A stretch of 64,000 bases of DNA from Chlamydia sp. 04-14 (GTDB lineage Bacteria > Chlamydiota > Chlamydiia > Chlamydiales > Chlamydiaceae). The position numbers and the translations under genes are program-made. Positions within the stretch are counted from its first letter, which is position 1, and each line of letters begins with the position of its first letter. The stretch covers positions 310,001-374,000 of the forward strand of contig NZ_JAPYKW010000002.1 in the NCBI RefSeq assembly GCF_036632095.1, given 5' to 3'. The notes under the pieces were generated by a model. It was not told where the DNA came from and ran no database searches. It saw only the letters and a program-made list of their open reading frames with translations. Below are positions 17,681-25,619 of the stretch, one piece after another.

Positions 17681-18298
17681 TTAATTAGTTAATTCAGAAA
17701 ATCTTTTTTCAATATATCCCCAATTAATTACTCGAGGAATTGCTTTTAAATAATCTAATCTAACATTTTTATATTGGAGATAGTAAGCATGCTCCCAAAC
17801 ATCTACTCCTAGAAGGGGCACCTTACCAGTGGTCGCCTCTAGAGGATCTTGGTTCACTGTTGCATGTAGCATAAGCTCTTGTTTTTTGGGACAAAAAGCT
17901 AGCCATGCCCACCCTGATCCTTGAATAGGAGCTGCAAATTCAATAAATTCTTTTAAAAAATTATCAAAAGTTCCCCAAAATTTCTCAATTAGCTTCAGTA
18001 ATCCATGTTTTGGAGGCACACCTCCACCACGATCTACTGGAGCTAACATTTCCCAAAATAGGGAGTGATTGATGTGTCCACCACCATTAAAACGTATAGC
18101 AGGCTCTAAAGAAATAAGACGTGTAAGATCTTGTTGCGCGCCAGCAACATCTAATTTTTTCAAAGCGTCGTTCAAATTATTTATATAACCTTGATGATGC
18201 TTCTGATGATGTAAACGCATAATTTCTGCACTAATCACTGGTTCTAAAGCATCATAATCATAGGGTAATTCAGGTAAAGTATAGGGTACAAAGGTCAT
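17681..18298 (-). CDS. sodA: Superoxide dismutase (Mn type)
   Basis: The enzyme converts superoxide to oxygen and hydrogen peroxide. The metal ligands are visible: His in MRLHHQKHHQGY, His in GGHINHSLFWE, and Asp and His in DVWEHAYYLQYKN. The Gly-Gly-His-Ile-Asn-His segment and VNQDPLE are features of manganese rather than iron enzymes. I place the start at 18298 (MTFVPYTLPELPYDYDALEP, 205 residues) rather than the ATG five codons earlier. An AAGGA Shine-Dalgarno sits seven bases before 18298, and families begin there. No signal peptide is present, so it is cytoplasmic. Confidence 0.94.
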   Translation of the reverse strand: MTFVPYTLPELPYDYDALEPVISAEIMRLHHQKHHQGYINNLNDALKKLDVAGAQQDLTRLISLEPAIRFNGGGHINHSLFWEMLAPVDRGGGVPPKHGLLKLIEKFWGTFDNFLKEFIEFAAPIQGSGWAWLAFCPKKQELMLHATVNQDPLEATTGKVPLLGVDVWEHAYYLQYKNVRLDYLKAIPRVINWGYIEKRFSELTN

Positions 18299-18485
18299 AA
18301 GGAAGTCCTTCATATCTGTCTTGAGTTCATCAAGAACATGGTTTGGAGATATTCTATTTCATAATGGGCAAATTTTGACTCGATCTCGTACAACAAAGAC
18401 AAAACGAGAACAAAAATCTAGCCAGCTTTCTGCAGCGCCAGTGTAGATGTGCTGAAGATATTACTACAAGGGGATTTTAATTTTA

Positions 18486-20288
18486 TTACTCGTCTTGCAA
18501 GGAAGAAAACTTCTCATTAAATTCGGAAATAAAATTCTCTAATTTCCTCTGACTTTCTTGTTCTCTTTGGATTTGTTCTTGTTTCTTGTCTGCTACCACA
18601 TCATAACGATTTACAAGCTCAAAATATAATTTTATTTTAGGTTCTGTACCTGAAGGACGCACTATAATCTTCCCCCCACTATCGTAGTAGTAACACAACA
18701 TAAACATCTTCGGAAGATCGAGTTTATAGGTAGTTCCCGAAGTGGTATTAATTCCTATGCTTTGATGATAATTTTCAAATGCCACTACACTGTCTCCTGC
18801 TAAGGACATAGCAGAAGGATCAAGAGATGCTAACTTCTCTATTTGTGATTTCATAAAACTTTCCTTATCCCGTTCAAAGGATAGGGAGAGGGTTTTATTC
18901 ATAAAATATCCATGGGTCTCATATAGATCTAAAATCGCCTCTCGAAGAGTTTTCCCCTGAAGTTTTTGCTGCAGCGCAGCTTCCGTGATTAATGCTGACG
19001 TACTAATAGCATCCTTATCTTCCACATACGTTCCATAGAGATAGCCATAGGATTCTTCAGCACCAAATACATATCTTTCTAGTTTATTTCTCCAATCCTC
19101 TATTTTCTCTCCAATATACTTAAATCCGGTTCCCACATTCACAATATCGCCACCATAGAACTTGGTGATTGCCGATAACATTTCCGTAGTTACTAAGCTT
19201 TTAACTACTTTGTCTTCCTTACCCAAAGGAGAGTGAGCTGACCAGGCACGCAAAATATGATCCGCCAGTAAACAGGCAATTTGATTCCCATTAAATATGT
19301 AGGGAGAGTTCTCATCCAAACATACAACTCCCAAACGATCTGCATCAGGATCTGTGGCTATAAAAATATCATCCTGATTTTTCATCATTTGCTGAATTCC
19401 CAAAGTTAGCGCTTCAGGATCTTCGGGATTAGGCAAACGTACTGTAGGGAAACTTCCATCAGGAAGTGCTTGTTTCTCAACAAGCTTGACCATAGGAAAA
19501 TTCCAATCTTTTAAAACTCGAGGAATCATAGTGACTCCAGTTCCATGCAGTGGAGAATAGCTCACATGAATTGCCGGTCCTGAAAGACGATTATCTTCAG
19601 GATACAGCTGTAACTGACGTACGGTTTCTGTGTATAAAGCTTCATATTCTTCCCCTATAAGATGAATATAGGGATCTTCTAGAGAATCAACGAGTAAAAC
19701 TTCTTCGACATCAGCTGATGCTCGAATAATCTCCTGATCTAAAGGAGGTAACACCTGCCCTCCTGAAGCCATATAGACCTTATACCCATTATACTCTGGA
19801 GGATTATGAGAAGCGGTAATCATCACTCCGGCTAAGGCCTGTTGAGATCTTAAAGTAAAAGAAACTAGAGCTAGAGGTTCAGGATCCTTAAATATAAGCG
19901 CATGAATTTTATTACCTGCGAGAACTTTGGCAGTTTCCTGAGCGAAATCAAAAGAATGATGTCGTGTATCGTAACCAATGACTACCCGAATAGAGTCCCC
20001 AGGATGAGGATTATGTTTTTTTAATACTTCTGCCAAACCTTGTGTAGCACGTCGCACTGTGAAGACATTAATTCTATTGGTACCCAATCCCATAGGACTA
20101 CGCAGTCCTCCTGTACCAAAGGCAAGAGTTTTCCCAAATAGTTCTTCAAGACGCTGCGGATCGTTTTCTAGAAGCTCAGCTATAGTATCCTCGTCATCTT
20201 TACCAAAATCACTAGATAGCCAAGTCAAGATATTCTTTGCTGTTATAGGGTTACAAAGAGTTTCTATTTTCTGGAGAAAAGGCTTCAT
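18486..20288 (-). CDS. Phosphoglucomutase/phosphomannomutase family protein
   Basis: This is an alpha-D-phosphohexomutase of 600 residues. It has the phosphoserine loop GVMITASHNPPEYNGYKVY, the metal loop ATDPDADRLG, the sugar loop FGAEESYGYLYG, and the phosphate-binding RPSGTEPKIK. The long form fits the PgcA-type phosphoglucomutases, which interconvert glucose-1-P and glucose-6-P. In chlamydiae this would feed glycogen metabolism. I use the ATG at 20288, which has AGGA six bases upstream, rather than the GTG at 20306. It corresponds to CT295. The exact sugar preference cannot be read from sequence. Confidence 0.92.
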   Translation of the reverse strand: MKPFLQKIETLCNPITAKNILTWLSSDFGKDDEDTIAELLENDPQRLEELFGKTLAFGTGGLRSPMGLGTNRINVFTVRRATQGLAEVLKKHNPHPGDSIRVVIGYDTRHHSFDFAQETAKVLAGNKIHALIFKDPEPLALVSFTLRSQQALAGVMITASHNPPEYNGYKVYMASGGQVLPPLDQEIIRASADVEEVLLVDSLEDPYIHLIGEEYEALYTETVRQLQLYPEDNRLSGPAIHVSYSPLHGTGVTMIPRVLKDWNFPMVKLVEKQALPDGSFPTVRLPNPEDPEALTLGIQQMMKNQDDIFIATDPDADRLGVVCLDENSPYIFNGNQIACLLADHILRAWSAHSPLGKEDKVVKSLVTTEMLSAITKFYGGDIVNVGTGFKYIGEKIEDWRNKLERYVFGAEESYGYLYGTYVEDKDAISTSALITEAALQQKLQGKTLREAILDLYETHGYFMNKTLSLSFERDKESFMKSQIEKLASLDPSAMSLAGDSVVAFENYHQSIGINTTSGTTYKLDLPKMFMLCYYYDSGGKIIVRPSGTEPKIKLYFELVNRYDVVADKKQEQIQREQESQRKLENFISEFNEKFSSLQDE

Positions 20289-20387
20289 AAAAGTTCCTAA
20301 AAACACATCGCGCTCTTATGCCGTCATAACATAAAAATAGCTCTAGGCAAATAATTTCGTATATTTATCTAAAGGAGGGAAACGCTT

Positions 20388-20852
20388 TTAAGAAATAGGG
20401 ATCCCTGCAGAAGAAAAAGCAAGCAAAAGAGCTGTTTCTCCTGACTGCGGGAAATAAAGCTCCGTAGGATAGGGCCCAACAAAAAAGACTCCCTGACCCA
20501 CCTTATCCCCTGACAAAGATAAGAGTAATAGACAATCTTCTTCTCTTTCGGGAATACTATCTTCAGGAAGAACCCAAAAATCACTAACTAATAATAGTCG
20601 AGGTCGATGCACAAGATTAGCGGCAAAAACATCCAAATGTCGCTTTTTAACTAAAGCTGCCACTTCGGGAAGGGTACGGAAAATATTATCTCTCCAGCGC
20701 GCATCTAGTGTATTTTTTGAGATGGATTCCACGAAGTGTCTTAGTTTTATTTCTAAAGCAAAACAGTCGTCCGCAGAGACCAGATCTTCGAATAATATAC
20801 TACCTTGATTTTGAAAATGGCGCAGGTGTTCTAAATGTAGAACAATCCTCAT
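20388..20852 (-). CDS. CT296-like protein (annotated elsewhere as DcrA)
   Basis: This 154-residue protein sits between the phosphohexomutase gene and rnc, as CT296 does in C. trachomatis. CT296 was first reported as a Fur-like iron-dependent regulator (DcrA). Later structural work found a fold like non-haem Fe(II)/2-oxoglutarate-dependent enzymes without the full active site. In this sequence I see no helix-turn-helix and none of the His/Cys-rich metal site of Fur, so I would not call it a repressor. There are no membrane segments. Function remains unknown. Confidence 0.78.
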   Translation of the reverse strand: MRIVLHLEHLRHFQNQGSILFEDLVSADDCFALEIKLRHFVESISKNTLDARWRDNIFRTLPEVAALVKKRHLDVFAANLVHRPRLLLVSDFWVLPEDSIPEREEDCLLLLSLSGDKVGQGVFFVGPYPTELYFPQSGETALLLAFSSAGIPIS

Positions 20853-20971
20853 ACTTATCCATTTAAGAGAGTGTAACCAAAAGTACTATAGACTTTAAGC
20901 CCTTTTCCGCCTATAAAAAAACTCCGACAACTAATGCGTTATATTTTAATAGGGCAACATTTCATAATTTT

Positions 20972-21685
20972 ATGAATAATCTGATCAACATTAAAGAAGT
21001 TGAAGCTAAATTAAATTTTACATTTACTCAACCGAAACTCTTAGTTACTGCTCTCACACATCCTTCTTATAGGAATGAGACTGTGACTATTACCGAAGAT
21101 AGCGAGCGTTTGGAATTCTTAGGAGACGCCGTGTTATGCTTAATCGTAACCGAACATCTATTCCTATTATTTCCTTCCATGGATGAAGGTACTCTATCCA
21201 CAGCGCGCGCAGCTTTGATAAATGCGGTTTCTTGCTGCCAATATACTGACGCATTAGGATTAGGAGAATATTTACTTATAGGCAAGGGAGAAAGAATTCA
21301 AAATGAGCGAGGTAGAACCTCAGCTTATGCGAATTTATTTGAGGCTATTTTAGGAGCTGTTTATCTAGACGGGGGATTAGCTCCTGCAAGACAAATTACT
21401 GTACCTCTGTTGCCCTCAAAAAAGGATATCCTTCCCCTTATGCTCGGAAATCCGAAAAACCGCCTACAACAGCTCACACAAAAACAATTACGTACGTTAC
21501 CCGTATACCAATGTACCCCATGGACATCTGAACAAGGTACCCCAGGTTACCATATTCGTGTAATAGTTAATGATGAAATGTGGGGGGAAGGATTTGCCCT
21601 ATCGAAAAAAGAAGCCGAAAAACTAGCGGCCCAAGAAGCTTTAGATGCCCATGACTACGAAGATAAAAACACAATGGACTTGTAA
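20972..21685 (+). CDS. rnc: Ribonuclease III
   Basis: RNase III cleaves double-stranded RNA in rRNA and mRNA processing. The 237-residue protein has the catalytic domain (1-150) followed by a double-stranded RNA-binding domain (about 157-228, ending in [13 protein letters not shown]). The signature [12 protein letters not shown] supplies Glu45, Glu48 and Asp52, equivalent to E. coli E38, E41 and D45. The second catalytic segment reads [14 protein letters not shown], so the usual Asp (E. coli D114) is Asn121, while Glu124 (E117) is kept. This may weaken metal binding. The gene is first in an overlapping rnc-radA-hemC run. Confidence 0.94.
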   Translation: MNNLINIKEVEAKLNFTFTQPKLLVTALTHPSYRNETVTITEDSERLEFLGDAVLCLIVTEHLFLLFPSMDEGTLSTARAALINAVSCCQYTDALGLGEYLLIGKGERIQNERGRTSAYANLFEAILGAVYLDGGLAPARQITVPLLPSKKDILPLMLGNPKNRLQQLTQKQLRTLPVYQCTPWTSEQGTPGYHIRVIVNDEMWGEGFALSKKEAEKLAAQEALDAHDYEDKNTMDL

Positions 21686-23012
21686 TGAATGCGGAACCAA
21701 TACGCCAAAATGGTTAGGTCAATGTCCGGGATGCCTGCAATGGAATACATTTATTGAAGGACTTGCCTCCCCTTCTCAAAATGGAAGACGTTCTCGATCG
21801 CAAGCAACCGCAGTATCTTTGAATACTGTAGAGCTTCGCGAGGAAGAACGTTTATGCATAGGAGAGCCCGGATGGGATCGAATTTTAGGTGGTGGCGCTG
21901 TTCGTGGTAGTCTTACCCTATTAGGTGGCGATCCGGGAATTGGAAAATCCACTTTACTTTTACAAACATCAGCGAAATTTGCTAATCGAGGCCTTAAAGT
22001 CCTCTATGTTTGCGGAGAGGAATCTGTAACGCAAACCTCTTTAAGAGCACGGCGTTTAAAAATTTCCAATGCAAATATCTACCTATTCCCCGAAACAAAT
22101 CTCGATGATATTAAACAACAAATAACAACACTAAACCCCGATATTTTAATTATCGACTCTATCCAAATTGTATTTAATCCCGCGCTGCATTCTTCTCCAG
22201 GATCTGTAGCTCAAGTACGAGAAGTAACTTCTGAGCTTATGCATATTGCTAAACAATCACAAATCACAACTTTTGTTATAGGTCATGTAACAAAATCTGG
22301 AGAAATTGCTGGACCTAGAGTCTTAGAACACCTTGTAGACACCGTTTTATATTTTGAAGGTAATTCACACGCTAATTATCGTATGATACGTTCTGTGAAA
22401 AACCGTTTTGGTCCTACGAATGAATTACTTATTTTATCCATGCATACTGACGGATTAAAAGAAGTTACTAACCCCTCTGGTCTCTTTTTACAAGAAAAAA
22501 TTACAGAAACCACGGGCTCTGTAATTATTCCTATTATTGAAGGATCTGAAACGCTTCTTATCGAAATGCAAGCTTTGGCATCATCTTCTCCATTTGCAAA
22601 TCCGATTAGAAAAACCTCAGGATTTGATCAGAACCGATTTTTACTACTCTTAGCTGTTCTAGAAAAGCGCGCTCAAATAAAATTCCATACTGCTGATGTT
22701 TTTCTATCCATAGCTGGAGGATTAAAAATCACAGAGCCTGCTGCAGATTTAGGAGCAGGACTCGCAGTAGTGTCGTCACTTTATAATCGCCTCTCTCCTC
22801 AAAACTATACATTTACTGGAGAAATAGGTCTGGGAGGTGAAATTCGTCACGTCACTCATTTAGAAAGACGTCTTAAAGAAAGTAAACTCATGGGTTTTGA
22901 AGGCGCGGTGATTCCAGAAGGACAAATTTCGGGATTATCTTCTGAAATTAAAGATCATTTAGATATTCGAGGAGTGAAAACTATAAAAGATGCTATCCAA
23001 CTGTTACACTGA
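21645..23012 (+). CDS. radA: DNA repair protein RadA (Sms)
   Basis: RadA is a RecA-like ATPase that helps branch migration and processing of recombination intermediates. The 455-residue protein has the N-terminal four-cysteine zinc finger (CNECG and CPGC), Walker [15 protein letters not shown] at about 99-112, and the RadA-specific KNRFGPTNE motif. It ends in a Lon-like C-terminal domain ([13 protein letters not shown]). The reading frame overlaps the end of rnc by 41 bases; an ATG at 21651 would shorten this by two codons. Translational coupling with rnc and hemC is likely. Confidence 0.95.
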   Translation: MPMTTKIKTQWTCNECGTNTPKWLGQCPGCLQWNTFIEGLASPSQNGRRSRSQATAVSLNTVELREEERLCIGEPGWDRILGGGAVRGSLTLLGGDPGIGKSTLLLQTSAKFANRGLKVLYVCGEESVTQTSLRARRLKISNANIYLFPETNLDDIKQQITTLNPDILIIDSIQIVFNPALHSSPGSVAQVREVTSELMHIAKQSQITTFVIGHVTKSGEIAGPRVLEHLVDTVLYFEGNSHANYRMIRSVKNRFGPTNELLILSMHTDGLKEVTNPSGLFLQEKITETTGSVIIPIIEGSETLLIEMQALASSSPFANPIRKTSGFDQNRFLLLLAVLEKRAQIKFHTADVFLSIAGGLKITEPAADLGAGLAVVSSLYNRLSPQNYTFTGEIGLGGEIRHVTHLERRLKESKLMGFEGAVIPEGQISGLSSEIKDHLDIRGVKTIKDAIQLLH

Positions 23013-23721
23013 TCCTTTTCTTTCTGATTTTTGCGTGGGACGACGTCCCTTACGCATAGCTTCTCGAAGATCTACCTTAGCACAAGCTCAGGTACACGAA
23101 TGTGTTCGTCTTCTGCATTCATGGTTTCCTAAACTTTGGATTCAGATACACACAGTAAATACTCGTGGAGATAAAGACAAAACTACTCCTCTGCGTCTTG
23201 TAGAAAATTCACAATTTTTCACAGATGCTGTCGATAAGCTTGTTCTCCGAGGTAACTGTCATCTTGCCGTACATTCCGCTAAAGATCTACCTGATCCATC
23301 GACAACCTCCGTTGTAGCAATAACAAAAGGTTTAGATCCCTCAGACCTCTTAGTGTATGGCGAACGTTATCTTTGGAAACGTTTCCCTAAAAACCCTAGA
23401 CTCGGGAGCTCTTCTTTGCGTCGGGGAGAAATGCTAAAAACTCTATTTCCTAAAGGACAGATTCTGGATATTCGAGGTACAATAGAAGAGAGACTCGAAC
23501 AGCTAGAAAGCGGAAAATATGACGCCATTGTTGTTGCTAAAGCTGCTGTTATTAGACTACACCTGAATTTACCTTACACTAAAGTACTTCCTCCTCCTTA
23601 CCACCCTCTTCAAGGACGTTTAAGCATTACCGCAGCAAAAAATATCGAAGCCTGGAAAAAATTTTTACTCCCATTAAATACTTCAAACATTGCTCAAGAC
23701 AAACATTTAATCTCTATTTAA
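22990..23721 (+). CDS. hemC: Porphobilinogen deaminase (short form)
   Basis: HemC joins four porphobilinogen molecules into hydroxymethylbilane in haem synthesis. The 243-residue protein keeps the start of domain 1 (LRIASRRSTLAQAQ), the NTRGDKDK loop, AVHSAKDLPD with the catalytic Asp region, the GSSSLRR arginines and RGTIEERLEQL. The family is normally about 300-320 residues. Here the third domain is absent, including the cysteine that holds the dipyrromethane cofactor. The gene overlaps radA by 23 bases. A GTG at 23035 is an alternative start close to the conserved sequence. Activity without domain 3 is uncertain. Confidence 0.9.
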   Translation: MLSNCYTDPFLSDFCVGRRPLRIASRRSTLAQAQVHECVRLLHSWFPKLWIQIHTVNTRGDKDKTTPLRLVENSQFFTDAVDKLVLRGNCHLAVHSAKDLPDPSTTSVVAITKGLDPSDLLVYGERYLWKRFPKNPRLGSSSLRRGEMLKTLFPKGQILDIRGTIEERLEQLESGKYDAIVVAKAAVIRLHLNLPYTKVLPPPYHPLQGRLSITAAKNIEAWKKFLLPLNTSNIAQDKHLISI

Positions 23722-23763
23722 TCTAAAATATAGATCAAAACTATATCTAAAGCAGATTTTAGA
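23722..23763 (+). terminator. AT-rich hairpin after hemC
   Basis: Directly after the hemC stop an 8-bp perfect arm (TCTAAAAT with ATTTTAGA) encloses a second 5-bp stem (TAGAT with ATCTA). No long U tract follows. It is probably a 3'-end hairpin of the rnc-radA-hemC transcript, and it separates it from the membrane-protein cluster. Confidence 0.4.
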
Positions 23764-23821
23764 ATAATCTAATACAAACAAACAATATTGCAATTATAAA
23801 TCATCAAATTCGTGAAGCAAT

Positions 23822-24223
23822 ATGATGTTCACCTCATACATTACCCTGCCTGCGCATATACACACTGCAAACAGAAATACTTTGATATCTGTTCCTGCAA
23901 CAAAAATCACTGTCTGTAAAACAGCATACTTTCCTGAAATTAGTATGCGCTTCCTAGTCTTCCCAATTTCAGGTCTCGTTTTTACAATTTTCCTAATCTA
24001 TCGTAGATTCACGGTAATGCGTGACGCCTATTCAATTTTAAATTATATACCCAATAAAAGCTGTGCTGATAAACTTTGCTCTCGTTTACACCCTAAATAC
24101 CACCTTTCCCTAATTGGATTTGGAATTTTAGGCGGTCTGGGAGTATTAGCTCCCTTTCTTATTATCGGAATTATTCTGCGCTTGATTATGGAGATTTTTA
24201 AAAAACTCTATACTTTTATTTGA
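23822..24223 (+). CDS. Small membrane protein, Cys-motif family copy 1
   Basis: This 133-residue protein is the first of three tandem paralogues ending at 25.6 kb. All share an N-terminal P-x-H-x-H-x-N motif (here LPAHIHTANRN), a first hydrophobic helix (about 40-61), and a polar loop with a Pro-Asn-x-x-Cys...Cys motif (YIPNKSCADKLCSRLHP). A second, longer Gly/Ile-rich helix (about 98-125) contains GGLG. The loop of about 35 residues is longer than in classical Inc hairpins. Function is unknown, and no database family comes to mind. An ATG one codon later is an equal start choice. Shine-Dalgarno is weak. Confidence 0.7.
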   Translation: MMFTSYITLPAHIHTANRNTLISVPATKITVCKTAYFPEISMRFLVFPISGLVFTIFLIYRRFTVMRDAYSILNYIPNKSCADKLCSRLHPKYHLSLIGFGILGGLGVLAPFLIIGIILRLIMEIFKKLYTFI

Positions 24224-24364
24224 GTTTATTTTAAAATATCTGCGCTTATTTTTTCTCTATTGAAATAGATAAATAAAATTCTTGAAAATGACACACTTGA
24301 TCTCTGATAAAAAGAAAATCTTTAGAGAAGGCCTTAATTAAATTTCAAAGAAGGTAATTCCCTT

Positions 24365-24811
24365 ATGCCTCTTACATGTATTCCCTCACACACACATCTA
24401 AACAAAAATGGTCATAGCTCGGAGGTGGAAAGTTCTCCTACATTAAACGTGCCGAAATTTCTGATCGATCCAAATACTAAATTAAACCGCGTTCAAAAGC
24501 TTGCTTCCTGCGTCCCTATTTTAGGTTTATTCATTGTGGGTCGTCTTCTTTATCAAAAATCTTTGATGAATACGGAATACGCAAAACTAAGCTACACTCC
24601 TAATGAAAAATGTAGAAATCCAACTTGTTCTAGTTTAGATCCAAGTCACTTTAATCTTCCTGTCGGCATCGCTGCTTTTGGCGGGCTGGGTCTTTTATTC
24701 CCATTCATGATTCTTGTAGGATTCGCTCTACTCATTATGGCTCTCTATTCAAAAATTACATCCTATTGCAGACGTTCTCAATCCTACGAATCAATGGAAT
24801 CTATTTCATAA
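24365..24811 (+). CDS. Small membrane protein, Cys-motif family copy 2
   Basis: This is the second member of the triplet, 148 residues. The N terminus shows IPSHTHLNKNG. The first hydrophobic helix is at about 46-66 (CVPILGLFIVGRLL). The loop carries YTPNEKCRNPTCSSLDP, and the second helix (about 100-130) contains AFGGLGLLFPFMILVG. A short basic/Ser-rich tail follows. Shine-Dalgarno GAAGG is about 11 bases upstream of the ATG. Its transcript probably ends at the hairpin at 24820-24844. The two loop cysteines and the PN-x-KC spacing match copy 1 best. Confidence 0.74.
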   Translation: MPLTCIPSHTHLNKNGHSSEVESSPTLNVPKFLIDPNTKLNRVQKLASCVPILGLFIVGRLLYQKSLMNTEYAKLSYTPNEKCRNPTCSSLDPSHFNLPVGIAAFGGLGLLFPFMILVGFALLIMALYSKITSYCRRSQSYESMESIS

Positions 24812-24819
24812 ATAGCCAA

Positions 24820-24844
24820 AGGGCGTTTTTACTAAAGACGCCCT
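24820..24844 (+). terminator. Hairpin terminator after copy 2
   Basis: An 11-bp stem with one G-U pair (AGGGCGT core pairing with ACGCCCT) closes a 3-base loop, nine bases after the stop codon at 24811. It is the most GC-rich segment of the neighbourhood. No U tract follows, so termination may be partial. Confidence 0.5.
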
Positions 24845-25131
24845 CAATCTATTAAATTTGAGTTTCTTATAAGATATTCGAGTTAAAATATTCTTAATAA
24901 AAATAGAACCCCACTGCACTATTTTTATGTTAATATACCTTAACCATTTATTAAACTTACTCTAGAAGTAACGAGATTAACTAGATTAAGATTTCTTATC
25001 TTAAAGAAAAGCCATAGAACTAATTTATAAATGATAATAAAATAGTTTCGTTTTAGTTAAAATTATCACTGTCATTGAAATATAATTCACTACGACTTTT
25101 TCTAAATTTTAATTTATATAAGTAGGGATTT
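24845..25131. other. AT-rich intergenic region between copies 2 and 3
   Basis: About 290 bases without a credible reading frame or RNA-like fold. It is very AT-rich and probably contains the promoter of the third paralogue. I could not choose one -35/-10 pair with confidence. A GGGA Shine-Dalgarno sits just before the 25132 ATG. Confidence 0.5.
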
Positions 25132-25599
25132 ATGGGAATAGTTCAAATTCCTCAACATACGCACGTGAACGAAAACGGTAGCATCTGTCAAACATCCACT
25201 GTCATATTGCCTGAGGCAATTCATGGTTGTCCCATGGCTCTAGAAGCTATGATGACCAGGCTTCAGCATATTCCTATGGTCTTAATTCCTATTGTAGGGT
25301 TGATTTACGCCGGGGTATTTTATCACAGATATACTCAAGCTCGAGCTGCTTTCAAAGGAGTGAATGATTTTACCCCAAATACAAAATGTCCTGCATGCCG
25401 AGAAACGGCACGGGTCATGTGTTTACCCATAATCATTAGTATTTTGGGTGGTTTAGGATTTATGTTACCCCTACTTATTCTTCTTATCCCTATCCTTTTA
25501 ATTGTAGGTCTATCGAAAGCCATTTTTGGTATTGGTAAAGGGATAGCGGCAGGCATACAGTGTTGCTCAAGAGGAAAGCCTGATAACGTGGATATTTAA
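25132..25599 (+). CDS. Small membrane protein, Cys-motif family copy 3
   Basis: This is the third and most divergent member of the triplet, 155 residues. It keeps IPQHTHVNENG at the N terminus, a hydrophobic helix at about 46-66 (PMVLIPIVGLIYAGVFY), and the loop TPNTKCPACRE. The second helix (about 102-128) contains ILGGLGFMLPLLILL. The two cysteines are closer together than in the other copies (CPAC), like a redox or metal-binding pair. The tail is Cys-containing (IQCCSRGKPD). It is convergent with the HD-phosphodiesterase gene 20 bases away. Function is unknown. Confidence 0.74.
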   Translation: MGIVQIPQHTHVNENGSICQTSTVILPEAIHGCPMALEAMMTRLQHIPMVLIPIVGLIYAGVFYHRYTQARAAFKGVNDFTPNTKCPACRETARVMCLPIIISILGGLGFMLPLLILLIPILLIVGLSKAIFGIGKGIAAGIQCCSRGKPDNVDI

Positions 25600-25619
25600 A
25601 ACCTATCCATAAGCTTCTA

